A DNA stretch of 64,000 nucleotides, taken from Sclerodactyla briareus (Eukaryota; Echinodermata; Holothuroidea; Dendrochirotida; Sclerodactylidae). Position 1 is the first letter of the stretch. Each line of letters starts with the position of its first letter. Location of the stretch: positions 62,001 through 126,000 of the forward strand of contig JAODTK010001043.1 in NCBI GenBank assembly GCA_026419785.1. The letters run 5' to 3'. The position numbers were made by a program, and so were the translations under genes. Positions 34,480 through 46,495 of this stretch are shown piece by piece. Under the pieces are notes generated by a model. It ran no database searches and was not told where the DNA came from. It saw nothing but the letters and a program-made list of their open reading frames with translations.

Positions 34480-36530
34480 TTAAGATAGAATATAGAATAG
34501 AAAACTTTATGCTCCATAATGAAATTGTGACACTCGCAATTGAAATTGAAAAAACAAATGGAACGCCTGAAAATACATGTTTATAAATATAGAAATATAT
34601 GCTATATGTAAAAGACGCTAAGAGTGATAAGAAGGTAAGAGTATAGAATAGGAAAGTAAAAGGGGGCACCCAAGACGAAAGTCACACCCAAAATCCTAAA
34701 CGAATTACCCATCGTTAAAAAGCTGCAATTGCACTGTTGTAAGAAAATTCTTGTAACGGTTAGTCTTAAGCTGACGAAGCCTTATTCTACCAATACCTCT
34801 ACCAATATACGGTTTCTGAAAATGATGATAAGAGGATATCACTGTCAACCCAACTAGAGTCTAGCTTCTACTGATCAGCACCTGGTAACTGAGGTCATCG
34901 CCAACTGGGAAACCCAATCACCCTAGTCAAGCTTTCCTAAGATGTCCATCTATTCGATCAACTTCTCTCTTGGTGACATTCCCACCCCAACATACGCCAG
35001 GCAATCGCGTCGCAGACCCCGCAACTGGTGCTTGTAAACATGTCTAAAATCACGGACTTACATTAAATTATCCATTCTTCATCTCACACAATATAATCTG
35101 CTATTAAGCTTCTCAACGAGAGCATCATAGGGTCCCCCCAATAAGAGGATTGTTTGAAACGACACCAAATATGTTATATGTGGTGGAGACACGTTCAATT
35201 TCCTGACCTTTGATATCACATTTCACGTGGGGGAGGTTGCTCTGTTTTACGTCTAAATCCAATTTATCAGTTCTCATTCTTTGGTCTTACGTATTCCTGT
35301 GGTGGAAGTTTGAATCACAATATCAACGAATGATGCAGCTGTCCGAGATGCCTCATCATCATCCCCTTGGATTGATTTCCAGCCATTGCGTATCATCAGC
35401 GAACTTGGTAACAGGACATACCTCCTCAAGAGATCTGCAATCAGACATATACAATGTAAAAAAGGGTGCTAAAACTAACTGTACGGTGGCGCACCCGTGT
35501 TTGGATGAGATGGCTCCGAATGGCAATTCAACCTGAGTTTAACATATTGATACCTATCAGTGGAGATAGTTCAACACCCATCTAACAATACCATGGGGAA
35601 CAACCATACTAAAACTTATTGACACGAGAGTGTTGGCTGAATTGGTTGAAGGCAGAAGAAAAGTAAAAAAACGTGACTCGGGCAGAGCTACTTCTATGCT
35701 CTCAATGGGAAGATAACATTGGAGGAGCAGGAGAATAAGCATCTTCACATCTACGACCGGCCTGTATCAAAATTGGAACGGTCAGTGAATGGACACCAAG
35801 GGGCTTAACGTGTTTAGAAAGACACTTTCCACAAACCTTCATCTGGTGGATAAAAACCTAGTGCAACTGGGCGAAGATCATTCATCAATTTATTTGATTT
35901 TTTGGAACTGGGAATTATACAGGAGCATTGTTTCCATAACGATGGGACGATTGCCAAGCTTAAAAGACAGATTAAAAATGACAGAAATAGAGCCATTTCT
36001 ATTGCACAGTTTTTAAAAGCGCGAAGAGAGCTTGTCTGGACCGGCTGCCTTCGATGGGTTGGCAGTTTTGGAAAGTGTCTACCCACCATCGTCCTCATGC
36101 ACCGTTATAACGCAATCGGAATCAGGTCAGCCTGTCATGGAGCCGATCATGTCCGGAATAAATCACTTGGTTAAAACCGGTTGTAAAACTGGTTAAGTGC
36201 TTGTGTGCTTTTCAACTGTGGTGGCAGGTAATTGGCATGAGCTGGATTTATTGGTGTAGCCGCTCAATCAAACGAATACCATCCAAACCTCTTCATATTG
36301 TTTGTTCTTAAAGTAAAGTGACCTACTATTTTGTCCCGATTGCAGTTTTCTCTTCGGTGAGTACCCTCTTGATCTCGGTTTGTACTTGTCTTCAAGGCAC
36401 TTTTTAATCTCCCCTCTTTGAAAGACCCTTTTTCTTGTTGATAATCGCCTGACCCTCTCGTTAGACCACGTTTATTGTTTCGGAAACACCTTAACTGTAT
36501 TCGTTCGTGGGTGCGGGTGTTCTCACACAA
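34480..36530 (-). mobile_element. CR1/Rex1-like LINE remnant, about 2 kb, most of the RT
   Basis: Minus strand, in order: RGSGDYQQEKGSFKEGRLKS and GHFTLRTNNMKRF (36264-36480, the region between endonuclease and RT); NPSKAAGPDKLSSRF (about 36030); IVPSLWKQCSCI, SKKSNKLMNDLRPVAL (about 35850-35920); DPFQFAYRP-like (about 35780); SSAFN (about 35640, shifted); WVLNYL, TDRYQYVKL (about 35540-35580); LAPFFTLYMSD; KFADDTQW catalytic motif intact (about 35388-35410); KTKE, HVKCDIKGQ; CWGGNVTKREVDRIDGHLRKA (about 34970); RQLKTNRYKNSFL (about 34770). The 3' end is AT-rich near 34480. It contains many frameshifts and stops, so it is inactive. Truncated before the endonuclease. Confidence 0.8.
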
Positions 36531-36539
36531 ACTCCGATT

Positions 36540-37930
36540 TACGCTACAGGGGCTTTTTAAAGCTGAATAAGTAATATAGAACTATGGATTACGACCCTAG
36601 CAAAAAAGTTTTAGATTATTTTCCTGCAGGCTATTCAGACCACTGACATCCAATCTATTCCTGGCTGATCTCACCTTTCAATGCTATTGAGTCAGTTTGT
36701 ACTTCGGAGGCATTATAAGTATTTTGAAACATACACCCAAGTGTGCCGAATAAATGTTGCTGCTGCTCGCATACCGCAATATTGGAGAAAAACTATGTTA
36801 TTTCCGTTGCTCTCAACCTAGCTTGTTAACCATCTTCTCAAAATGGTGTACTGCTCTGTAATATGCTTTAGACTATTTCGGGTTGATATGAAATAATAAG
36901 GGTTTTGCTCAGCACTTTTTACCATCAGCCCATTTCCCCGTGGCTATTTAATCTCTCCCTATACATAACCCAATGGAAAGTGCGCCCTCATAATGGGGGG
37001 CCCCACCACTCCTCTTTGCAAATAAGTACAATTTATGGGCCCCTAGACACATGCTGCTGCAATCTTTGCCTACATAATCTGCAGGACCTCTACTGAACTG
37101 CAAGAAAAAGTTTTGTTGCTAAAAATTCATTGATCAACTTGGGTGAATGGAGGGGGTTGACTCCCCGTGGTACGGCCCCGGCCTATGTTTACTCCTCCCA
37201 AACATGGAACACTGCGACAAAACTCTTTCTTCTATGAAGTCAACACCCATGATCATAAGGAGTGGATGATGGAGTGGAGTGTGGTAAAGTTGAGCCTATA
37301 ATGTTATCAGATATAAACTGATGAAAGGCGGGGCAGCGCCCTTTGGACATTGCTAGTTACTTTCCAGGTAAAACTCCGATAAGGGATATCCACCTTTGTC
37401 GTTATCCGGCATTGTCGTAGCAGGAGAGAGGAGCATGGCTTTGAGTCCCCTTAGTTGAATCTCTTTCCAAAGCCGGCCGTTTACCCCCAATCACCACTGC
37501 TAAAAGAGAGTCTATAGAATTTATGCAAAAATCAGCCGACCTCTCCCTCCTCAGAACAATCCCCTCCCAGCCCTCCCAGTACTCGCTACAATACTGTCCG
37601 CTAGGCATTCAGGCCCATTCGCTCTCCGCATAACAAGAGCGGGGCCCCCTTCCCTCTCAAAAAAACAGGTTTTAAGACCTTGCCTAGCATACTTGCGTTC
37701 GTGTTGGATATTCGTGTTGCGAGCGTTTTTTTGTTTTTGTTTCGTAGAATGGCCCTCTCACAACTACTCAGAATGAACCTTGAACTATAAATGTTGCAAT
37801 GAACATTTTGTTCATCGATAATGAAACCCGACTACATAAATATGAAGTCGACAAGGTATATGCCTTGGCGTCTTTAGTTATCGTTTTGGCAAACCTCTGG
37901 AGGTTTACCTCTGGAGAAGTACCTTGCTAC
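36540..37930. other. No gene recognised
   Basis: No motif on either strand. Open frames at 36905-37096 and 37402-37608 do not resemble known families. Confidence 0.55.
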
Positions 37931-37934
37931 CCAT

Positions 37935-38690
37935 AACGCAAACTTTGATGAACCTTGATCTAACCCCATAACCAAAGTGTACATCACCGTCATATTGCAT
38001 CCCAATCCCCACCTCTATATCGGCTGGGAAGTTTCCTAGGTCTGCCTCCCACGAACTGAATGACCTATGAATGGAGATCCCCCCCCCCCCCCCGATCCTC
38101 GTAATCTAATTTGAGCTTGTGTACTGCTGTGCAAGCTCGTTAGATATGTGCTGCAAACTTCTTCAGATTTGCCCTCGCACGAACTGTTGATTGACTTTGA
38201 GCTAAGCCACAGAATAGTGCTCACCCTCAGAGCATACGTGCGAACTTCACTCTCTAATTTTAACTTGGTAACATGCTTGCAATCGTAGATATGCGTGTCG
38301 ACAACGTTTTTGAGGTTTGCCCTTCCGCCGCGACTTTGTTGACCTTTAACGATGTCCAAGGAAATGGGGTGGGGGGCGCGGGGGGGATCAGAAATATGTG
38401 CCAACCCACATTCCTAACTATAACTTAGTCATTCTTGCGTTTCGTTGATTATCGTGTTTGGAGGAGCGTTTTAAGAGTTGGTGCCCTCTTACGACTTTGA
38501 ATGACCTTGAACTTACGCATAAACAATACCCCTCCAAAACGGCAACCCCCAGCATATGTGCACGCACATACCGTAATACTGTGAACTCGGCTATATGATT
38601 GCGCTTGTTTAATTAGCGTGTTTGACAAGCAGTGCTAGGGGACAAGAAAGTGTTACAGACACCCCCACACACCCACGTCTATTTGATTAT
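37935..38690. repeat. Degenerate tandem repeat, about 155-bp units, shared with the segmental duplication
   Basis: The block CGTGCTGACAAGCG.TTT.GAACTTTGCCCT..TGACCTTGAATGACC recurs in diverged form near 37935, 38146, 38298, 38457 and partly 38620. The same block occurs inside both copies of the segmental duplication (31050 and 31197; 48430 and 48570). This marks a dispersed repeat family with tandem habit. A C run lies at 38079-38093. Confidence 0.55.
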
Positions 38691-38699
38691 TATATAGAT

Positions 38700-39467
38700 C
38701 CTTCTTGGAAAGCAGGACAGCCTTCAGCATGAATCTTGAGGTGATAGGTTACTCGGGAGCTAGACGAATGAGGTGCATGAACTTGAATAGAAAGGCATGT
38801 TTCAGGGGAGGAGAACCGTCCCCAATATTTGTATGAATGATATACCAAGGTCTGCATTCCTTATTTTACTAACTTTCGACTTTATTTGTGTTATGTCTTC
38901 GGGCTGTCATTTCATTCCTTTTTCTCCTCTTCATTTACTGACAGGTCCAGGGTTCAAACTTCGATATATATGCTGTGCAGGATTCTAACATTCGAATGCC
39001 CCTTGATTTAAGTACGGTCAGCCAAAGAATACGAGCGATTGGGAAGAGACCTATATACTGGTTTTCGCTTCATTCTTCTATTTCAGAAAATGAGCATCGA
39101 CTAGTTCAACTTATCAATGGACAGGCCTGCTTCAGGCAGCACTATATCATCCTATCATCCATCTTTTTCTCGTGCATGGAAAAACCTACGGCATTCTTCC
39201 CGTATTGGTCCGGCCGCTTTCCGTGGCTGGATCGTGGAGTGTCTTAGAATCGTGGGCGCCCATTTCCCGTGTCCAACGCGCCGATGTACGGGAATCCAAA
39301 CTCTTACTCAATCGCTCACCCCGTTTCTGGAAGGACATGCTCCTCATTAGCCTTTCAATAGGTCCACTCAATCCATAAAACCTATTTATGCTCGCTGTTA
39401 CCGTGTCCATACTTACTGAAGTAAATTGCGCCAGTAAATCAGTATACTCCTATTTAGGCTATTTTTC
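38700..39467. other. No gene recognised
   Basis: Overlapping frames on both strands at 39117-39410 reflect a locally GC-rich stretch. I recognise no domain. Confidence 0.5.
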
Positions 39468-39755
39468 ATGTAAGGCAGTGGTTCCCAACCATTTTTCTCT
39501 CCCATTTCCGCCTTTGGCTTTCGCTTGGAAGCCGTTTTCCCCTTATGGAAATACCTTTATAAGTGAAGGTTATAGGACTGGGAGATGCGGAAAGAGTTTT
39601 AACTTGCTATGTAATTGTGTTTGTAATCAAAAGAATCACAAATCGAGAGTCTGCAAATGATTTACCTGGTATACATTTTTCCTCCCCTGAAATCTTGAAA
39701 TTTTTCCCCCTCCCCCGTGGGAAATTTCCCCTGGGTTGGGAACCCTGATGTAAGG
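39468..39755. mobile_element. hAT-type MITE with 8-bp target-site duplication
   Basis: The element runs 39476-39747 (272 bp). Left end CAGTGGTTCCCAACCATTTTT; right end, reverse-complemented, CAGGGTTCCCAACCCAGGGG. CAGTGGTTCCCAACC is a classic hAT terminal inverted repeat. The 8 bp on each side are identical, ATGTAAGG at 39468-39475 and 39748-39755, which is the hAT target duplication length. There is no transposase frame, so it is non-autonomous. The perfect duplication suggests a fairly recent insertion. Confidence 0.9.
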
Positions 39756-40039
39756 TAAGAATGCGCGAATGCGCGGTGCCGCAATAACACGTAAAGGGTA
39801 TATTTCCTGTGTAGGCAGTTATATTTTAGGAGGAAAAATATGATGACACCGGAGGTCACTTTTTATTTCTATCACTCATGGTCTATGACGTTGAATTGCT
39901 CTCGAGGAAGAAATTCCATGAAATTCCCTTCGCGAGGATGCGGCATGAACTACCTTGATTATATATATTTTTTTCTACTTATTAGGTTCTTTTCATGTTT
40001 GTACTCATTTGGCTCCATACTCATGGTGTCAGATGTTAC

Positions 40040-40190
40040 CGGCCACTTTCACACGGGGGGACACTTCAATTTGGGTGGCTGATACATTCAGGAGGCACTG
40101 CCTTGTTCAACACACTGCGGAAGCAGTCTGAACTCGCAGTAAATGGTTCCGCAGTCTGGAGCTCTGCCGAACTGAGCTAATCCGCCACCT
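40040..40190 (-). mobile_element. SINE family 1, tRNA-head half (permuted locus)
   Basis: On the minus strand starting near 40190: GGCGGATTAGCTCAGTTCGG (A box), then CTCCAGACTGCGGAACCATT, GCAGTCTGAAC-type sequence, GAACAAGGCAGTGCCTCC and GCCACCCAAATTGAAG. These match the first 150 bp of the copies at 52883-53273 and 60800-61210. The 3' half is not downstream but lies upstream, at 40191-40403. Confidence 0.7.
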
Positions 40191-40403
40191 TATATCCCGT
40201 TTTTTAATAGCGCTTTTTCCATATCGAGACATCTCACGCGCTTCACATATATTGGCCTCTGGATCATTAGTGAATTGCCACACCGTACGATGAAGCACGC
40301 AACTCTTTCTTGTTCGTCCCGTCGCACCATTTTGGTACGTCACTCCATCTTATTTTCTGAGGGACATTTTTCAATAAGGCTGCCACATACGCCATCGCAA
40401 CTG
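40191..40403 (-). mobile_element. SINE family 1, tail half (permuted locus)
   Basis: On the minus strand: GGCGTATGTGGCAGCC, AGTGACGTACCAAAATGG, GCGACGGGACGAACAAG, GTGTGGCAATTCACTAATGATCC, GAAGCGCGTGAGATG, GCGCTATTAAAAAACGGGATATA. These match the 3' half and tail of the other family copies. It abuts the head half directly, tail end to head start, giving a circularly permuted order. Confidence 0.65.
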
Positions 40404-41505
40404 CAAGTGCAACACCTAGGGGGAAAAACCTCCGGGACTGCTGGAATTTGAACGCGGAATATATTGGTTGTGGAATGTCTCTGGTACCGTCCTACCATTC
40501 CATTACGCCCTGTGGTACTCCTGTTGTTTTCCAGTCTGATGCAGCAAAATGCAGTACGGCTAAATTATAATCGCAGGGCGGGGGGGCGATCTATTCGTAA
40601 TCACTCGAGACTAGCCACAGTGTAAGCGATGTGTTTCGAGGAATATGAATTTTCTGTGGTTGCACTATGCGTTTAAAGAGGTACCGTAAGGCGGGTTTCG
40701 CTTCGCATATTTCACAGGCTGGTTTAGTCTGTTCAATGGAGCATTTGAAAATAATATTTCATTCACATGTCTTATACTTTAACATTTTGCATGCCAAGTC
40801 CGTCGCGCGTCATTTGGAATAAGCCTCAAAGCGCCACAATGCGCGCCGCCAGAGGGGTGGGGGGGGGGGGGCGAGCCGCCAGTTTTAGAAGCCTGTTTTG
40901 TTAAGGCTCAATTTTTTTGGGGTGTGGAGCCACTGGCTAATCTCGCCTACTAATTTCGAGAGTGCCCTGGGTACGAGCTGGGGTGGAGAATTCCTGCGCC
41001 CGTGATCGCTATTAGCGTCCCCCTCTGACAGACGAGAGTGTAGCTCCACTCGTGCAAGCAGGTCATTCACAAGATACCCACCTGTAGCGTGGTGGCTGGA
41101 GCACATTGTGCCGCATGCAGATACCACAGTGCTAGCCGTAATCCCGCGTTGACTCCTATTTAGACCCTAACCACCTTATCTCATTTCACTCTTTTCAATG
41201 CATGAAAACCGAATGCAACTGAATTACGTGAACGCAACTTGGGCGTCGTGATTCTCATATTTTCTGGCTTATACCAACCTTTTGTACACAATTTACACCC
41301 AATTGAGGGAGATTCTAAATATTGTTCCTTGAAGAAAGGTAGGTAGATAATCCGATAGCACCCACAAACGCAAAAATGCAATGGATTGTGTTGACCAATA
41401 GTTTCTAGTAGCCCTCTCCCCCGACCATCCCCCACTTTAGTCCCATGTGACTGAGTTTTTTTTCTATTAGTACCACACTGTTTTCGTGTGCCAAATATTC
41501 CAAGA
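40404..41505. other. No gene recognised; G run at 40855-40872
   Basis: The G run is preceded by GCGCGCCGCCAGAGGGG and followed by GCGAGCCGCC, again like the G/C-run repeat family. No protein family recognised in the flanks. Confidence 0.45.
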
Positions 41506-41509
41506 CCAA

Positions 41510-41990
41510 CATGCTTGATGGATGAAGCTTATACTTGTATGTGTTTCTTCTTCATAATGAGAACATGATTTCTATTGTTTCGAGGTCAGGCCAAAGGTCA
41601 TCCAAGGTCAACAAGACGAACACTTGTCACCACGTCCCAGGAATGCTTCTCTTGGAACCACAAAACACTAATGTTTTCTATATAGATCTTTCTAGAAAAT
41701 TAGGAAAATGTGAGGAACTGTACTTTGGAAAATTATTTTGTTAATGGATGACCTTGACCCACCCCCTGGAATGGATGAAGCTCATACATGTTTGAGTTCC
41801 AGATACTGAGTACATAGTTTCCCGCGGTCCTGGGTCATGCAAAGGGACAGAAGTCCCTGAGGTCATGGTCAATCCTTTAACACGATAAGTCCAGAATGCT
41901 TGGTCAGATCAAGCAAATGACATTTGGAATGCAGCTTCCTTATGGGGGGCACAAAAGCCCCTGTGTTTTAGTTTGAATTAGTGGTGCTTA
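41510..41990. repeat. Two-unit repeat of about 252 bp, same family as 33.9 kb
   Basis: TGGATGAAGCT.ATAC.TGT begins near 41518 and 41771. The second unit contains CACGATAAGTCCAGAATGCTTGGTCAGATCAA and CTTCCTTATGG, shared with 33894-34270 and 48740-48930. It directly abuts the left edge of segmental duplication copy B. Confidence 0.6.
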
Positions 41991-41991
41991 T

Positions 41992-44305
41992 CCACAAAAG
42001 ATACAACAATAACGCAAACTCTGCGTAGTGATTTCCTTGCCTTTTTTCCCCGACATGTTTCCCCTTACTCATCTATATTAAACCCTGCAGATTTGTGTTT
42101 GCCAACTCAACCACAACTTGACACAACCCGACCCACTCACCTGCAATATTTACTAACCGCCAGAGATGCTTGTTGCTTTTTGGACCAGGTCAAAAGTCAT
42201 CTGAGGGAAAATGAAGTGAAATACTGAAAATCACACCTGTAAGTAAGTGTATTTTGAAGAGTGAAGGTAAGTCACGAGTGAACCAAAAGCAACCCGGAGT
42301 CCAACGTTTTTTCCATTCATGTGACCGAGAGCCAGTGCAGTAACCACGATTCATCAGACTGCAGGCAAGGCTAATTGATGAGGATCACTTTAAGCGAAAT
42401 GCATCACTCATAATTGACTGGTGTGGTCAAGCAGATAGATTGAATGAAGTGCAGTTCTTTGAAAATGGACGCCACATCACAACCATCATCACAAAGTGGA
42501 AAAAATCTCTTTTTGGGGTATATGTGTGGGAAAGAGAAGTGCATACTGGCCTATATATTGTCAAGTGCATCCCTCCACTACCCTGGAAAAGGTGATTCAT
42601 TAGGTACATTAGTGTCCAATAGCAGGTGTCTCACATTGTTGGTCATTGTGGCCATTGTCCGTTCTCACTACTGTGACTGAGGGGTAGTCGTTTGTCAGGC
42701 ATCGTTTCATTTGGTACAGCAAGTAGTCTGTGGTCTTTCAAAGTGACTGTGTTGTATCAATTTTCCATTCTTTTTCAGGCACAAAAGTGGGCTGAGGGGA
42801 GCATCATTTTGTTGACCCACCTAAGTGCACTGACTCACCTTGTCCTGGTTAACAAGTGGGTGGGTCCAATGCAATTGACAATTGCCTATCTGTTCAGAAT
42901 ACTTGTATCAATAGCCATTTTAACAGTCCATCATATGTCTTATTGTCATTTTAGGGTCAAACTTTCTACAAGGGCTTTCAAAACTCACATATCCTCTCCT
43001 ACATTGGTGCGTTTGGGAAATGTCTCTCTATATAGCCCACTCCATCAGCAACCTCCCATCACAATATATCTGGCTGCAGGATAATACTACAAATAGATAA
43101 TAGAACAGACAAGAATCTTTGTAAATTTTCTAGTGTTATATATATATTATATTAGCCCATGTTGAGACATTTTTGAATTATGTGGCTTCAGTTTAATGTT
43201 ATCCAGTATGACTTTTGCCAATTTTTTACATGTATTATCCCCCCAGCAATCACTTTTTCCCAAATAGTCACCCTCATGTGACAGTCAACACCCAATAGAG
43301 AGGCACTGGGGACGAAGAGAGAGACTATAATAGACAGACTCAAACCCCTGCCAATTTCTGCTGGGTAACAGGGTAATCCCTCACGTTTGCTCAATGCAAA
43401 ACATGCCACAAATGTTATGCCCTTTCCTCCTTGCAAACCCTTTGACCCTTGCTGTCTTTCTCATCATCCGCAACTCACAACCCTCTCACTGCTTTCTACA
43501 CACCCACAGTTTAATCCCCTCATTAGGGCTTGCTATTGAATCACAGGTAATCATACCCATGGAGCCAGTCCTCCTGTCAATAATCCACATCCTGGAAGTC
43601 TCCTTTTTGCATCCCAATAGGAAGTGTACACAATCAGATAATCAGTAGACTGAAGTGCACACAGAAATAATGGAATTACCCACTCTCATCTTCTGATGCA
43701 TCGCCAGTGCCAGGTACCATTTTCCACACTGAATGTCTGACAGGCAGTCAAAGGTTTATTGTGTGTTTGCTTACGGCAGTCTCACACACCAAACTTCAGA
43801 GAGGAAATCACTTTTGAGGATTGGGAATGTGGACCAGTCAAACTGAAGACTTCTTATAGTATACACCACACAATGCAGGGCAGTGGTGAAGAGAGGAGAG
43901 GGCTTGGGGCCACAAGGTGCTCTATTGAATCAGCAGACATTCCTGGTGTGCAGTTTACGCTTGTATGTATTAATAACTATGTAAATGGGAAAATGAGGAT
44001 CCTATCACCGTTTTCACTTAATGTAAAGCAACAAACTTGCATTCACCCCTCGAGTAAAATTAATATACGCCTATGGAACCAATGCCAGTTTGTGCAACCA
44101 CCCCCCTTCCCACACTCCATCGAATCATGGTTACTAAATCGAAATTTTGTACTTCTGAGAAAAATTGCCACTGGGATATATTAAATGTAAAATATAACAC
44201 AAATGAGAGGAAGTATACGCAAGAAGAGGCGTTCTGCCTTGCAATTAGGGAATTTGTCAATTAAGCAGATAGTTATGCAGGCTTCAAATAGGGGACATTT
44301 TTAGC
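41992..44305. repeat. Segmental duplication, copy B, left part
   Basis: Matches 28120 to about 30050 of copy A in order, including the 41-bp block CAGACTGCAGGCAAGG...CTTTAAGCG at 42357, GAATGAAGTGCAGTTCTTTGAA at 42441, the GTAGTCTGTGGTCTTT word at 42723, GGCACTGGG at 43302, CCCTCGAGTAAA at 44048 and GAGAGGAAGTATACGC at 44205. The frame at 43759-44184 lies wholly inside this repeat and has no known domain. Confidence 0.8.
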
Positions 44306-46490
44306 TCAATCCAGATATGCTGGTTGAGGCTTTGTGATCCGCCATTCCTTCTATCTACATTCTGGTGTCCACCAATTGACTTTTGAGTCCCCCCAATTGC
44401 TTTAGTGCTGCCAATGATCAAGCTTTGATTGAGTTGACCAAAATTAAAAACATGATGTAATTGGCCGACTAGGACATTATGATTTGTGAAGGCCAAGGTC
44501 AAAGGTCATTTAAAGATTACAATGTATTTGAAATTTTTTTCACATATTACAAAATGGATCTTCTCTACAAAAAGCATTTAGATTGTCTTGAACGCAGTCA
44601 TCATGTTTCATTGGGTAGTGCTCCTTTCAGAATTGTACACAGGATTTCGAGGGAACGTCATAATCATGCCATTGAGTTTAAACAGTTAAACATGGTGAAA
44701 AGAAATACCATAGGCCTCTAACAGTGCATACTTTGATGATGTGTGGCCGAACTTGAAACAATGTTCATGACCCCTGGGACACAACTGTGACTTGTGAAGA
44801 TCAAGGTCAAAGGTATTAAAGAGGAATAAGGGGCTATGTTGTTTAAATCCACAAAATGCATTTCGGCTCTGAAGAGGATTGGACTGGTTCGCAAATGGCA
44901 TTTTAATGTTTTATCAAATGGTGATTCTTCATGACATGTTCACAAAATTTACAGTCATGTTAATCTGTGGTAATTTGAGGGTGATTCCATGGGAAAAGTG
45001 ACATATCTTCCACTGATCTTTTCATTTCTCCCATAATTCACTCGGAGATTGACCTCGCAATCTAGCTGCAAGTGAGATCTGACCTCGCAATCTTAGATAT
45101 AAATGTAATCCGACGCACCGTACAATGCCAGAGGCGAGCGATGCGCAGCCAGTCACTCGAGAGTGACATTTGATAGTTCTCGTTCCACGAAACAATCATG
45201 GGAATTACTCCTTCTAATAGTTAGAGGTGTAGTTGACAGAGATAAATTATTTGAGATAAATTCAGAAGTTTCATGGAACATGGGAGCAATAGATTCTTGA
45301 AACCAAGGATTTGGAGCAAAGCAATTTGCAGTGAAGGTTTTGAGGGCAAGAGGGTTCGTACTTGTAGCGTTGAACGTGTGTAAGCCTATTATACTGTTAA
45401 GAATAGGCCTAAGTGTTCCGATTACTACAGAACAAGTCAACGTAGCCTACGATTTAAACGTTAAAATAGGCGATCTGAAAACATTTGAATATCAGATAAT
45501 GAAACAGGCATGTAGCTGGGTTGATAAAACACATTTCACAAAAGAACGAATCATCATTTGCAAGGTGTTTCAGATATCACTTTTATGATCTAGGCTACGT
45601 TGGTCCCTGTACAAAAATCATAGCAAGTTAGGCTTAAGTGTACGTCGTTAGGCCGACGCTGGGCTACCTTTTGGGAATTAATAGAGCCAGTGGAAATTAC
45701 CATTTTTAATTTCTCATAAATTTTCACACAAAATACAATTTTGCCTGGGAAAAGGGAACATTCCCTATGGCCCATAAAAATGTGCCGGTGAAGGGATTGC
45801 CCTTACGGAGACAGTCACGTAGCTATGGGAGTGGAAGCAGGAACAGCTATGGCATGGGGTAGCATTAGCCCCGTGGGCATGTACCCACTGTTTTCAGTGT
45901 AACTTGTGTGTAGCAGTTGATTGCCAATTGCACTCATGTTGAAGAGAGAGGGAGACAAACTTGGGCTAAGACGGAGGCTGTTGAGATTGGTATTAGGGGT
46001 GGGGGCAGGGATTAGGAGTGGGGTGACAGGTACGGTAAGTTTTTAGATGTTCGTAACAACAAGATTGTGATGACATCTGCAATTGGAATCTGACTCTCGT
46101 CCTAGGCTCAATCCCTAGAAACTGTGTAACACTAATATAATAATAACCCAATACCATGAGTACACATTACAGTATGCAAACAATGCCGTTTTTGTTTCGC
46201 CTAAACTGACAAACTTTTTTTGCAGGATTTCTCTTAAACGGTGGGGCCAATTTTCAAGAAATTTTTGTATGTATATCAGGTTGGTGGACCTAACCTGACA
46301 TTTCGGGGGCGCGAAAAAAAAACTTTGAAACTATAAGGGGGTATTGGCCTATTTTTAATCATATTCATTGTTAAGCTCAATTAGCAAGATTACGATGAAC
46401 CGAACTGCTATGGAGACTTGGTTTGGCACATGGGTGAAGTGAGGTCAATGAACTGATTAGATTTTACAGCGGTGAAAAATTGCTAAGTAA
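44306..46490. other. Sequence inserted into copy B, left two-thirds
   Basis: The homology to copy A stops near 44305 and resumes near 47330. This part contains two related blocks (44460-44620 and 44735-44890) sharing TTGTGAAGG.CAAGGTCAAAGGT and ACAAAATG.AT, about 300 bp apart. Open frames at 45153-45440 (minus) and 45331-45588 (plus) have no recognisable family. Confidence 0.5.
44496..44508 (+). promoter_or_regulatory. Perfect DR1 nuclear-receptor-type word in a repeat
   Basis: AGGTCA-A-AGGTCA, the textbook direct-repeat-1 site of RXR/HNF4/PPAR-type receptors. It lies in repeated DNA, with a one-base-different relative at about 44801. The word match is exact; any regulatory use is inference. 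Confidence 0.35.
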
Positions 46491-46495
46491 TAGCT

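Noticed and set aside
43759..44184. 141-residue plus-strand frame as a gene
   Set aside because: Also inside the duplicated segment, with no matching frame in copy A and no recognisable domain.
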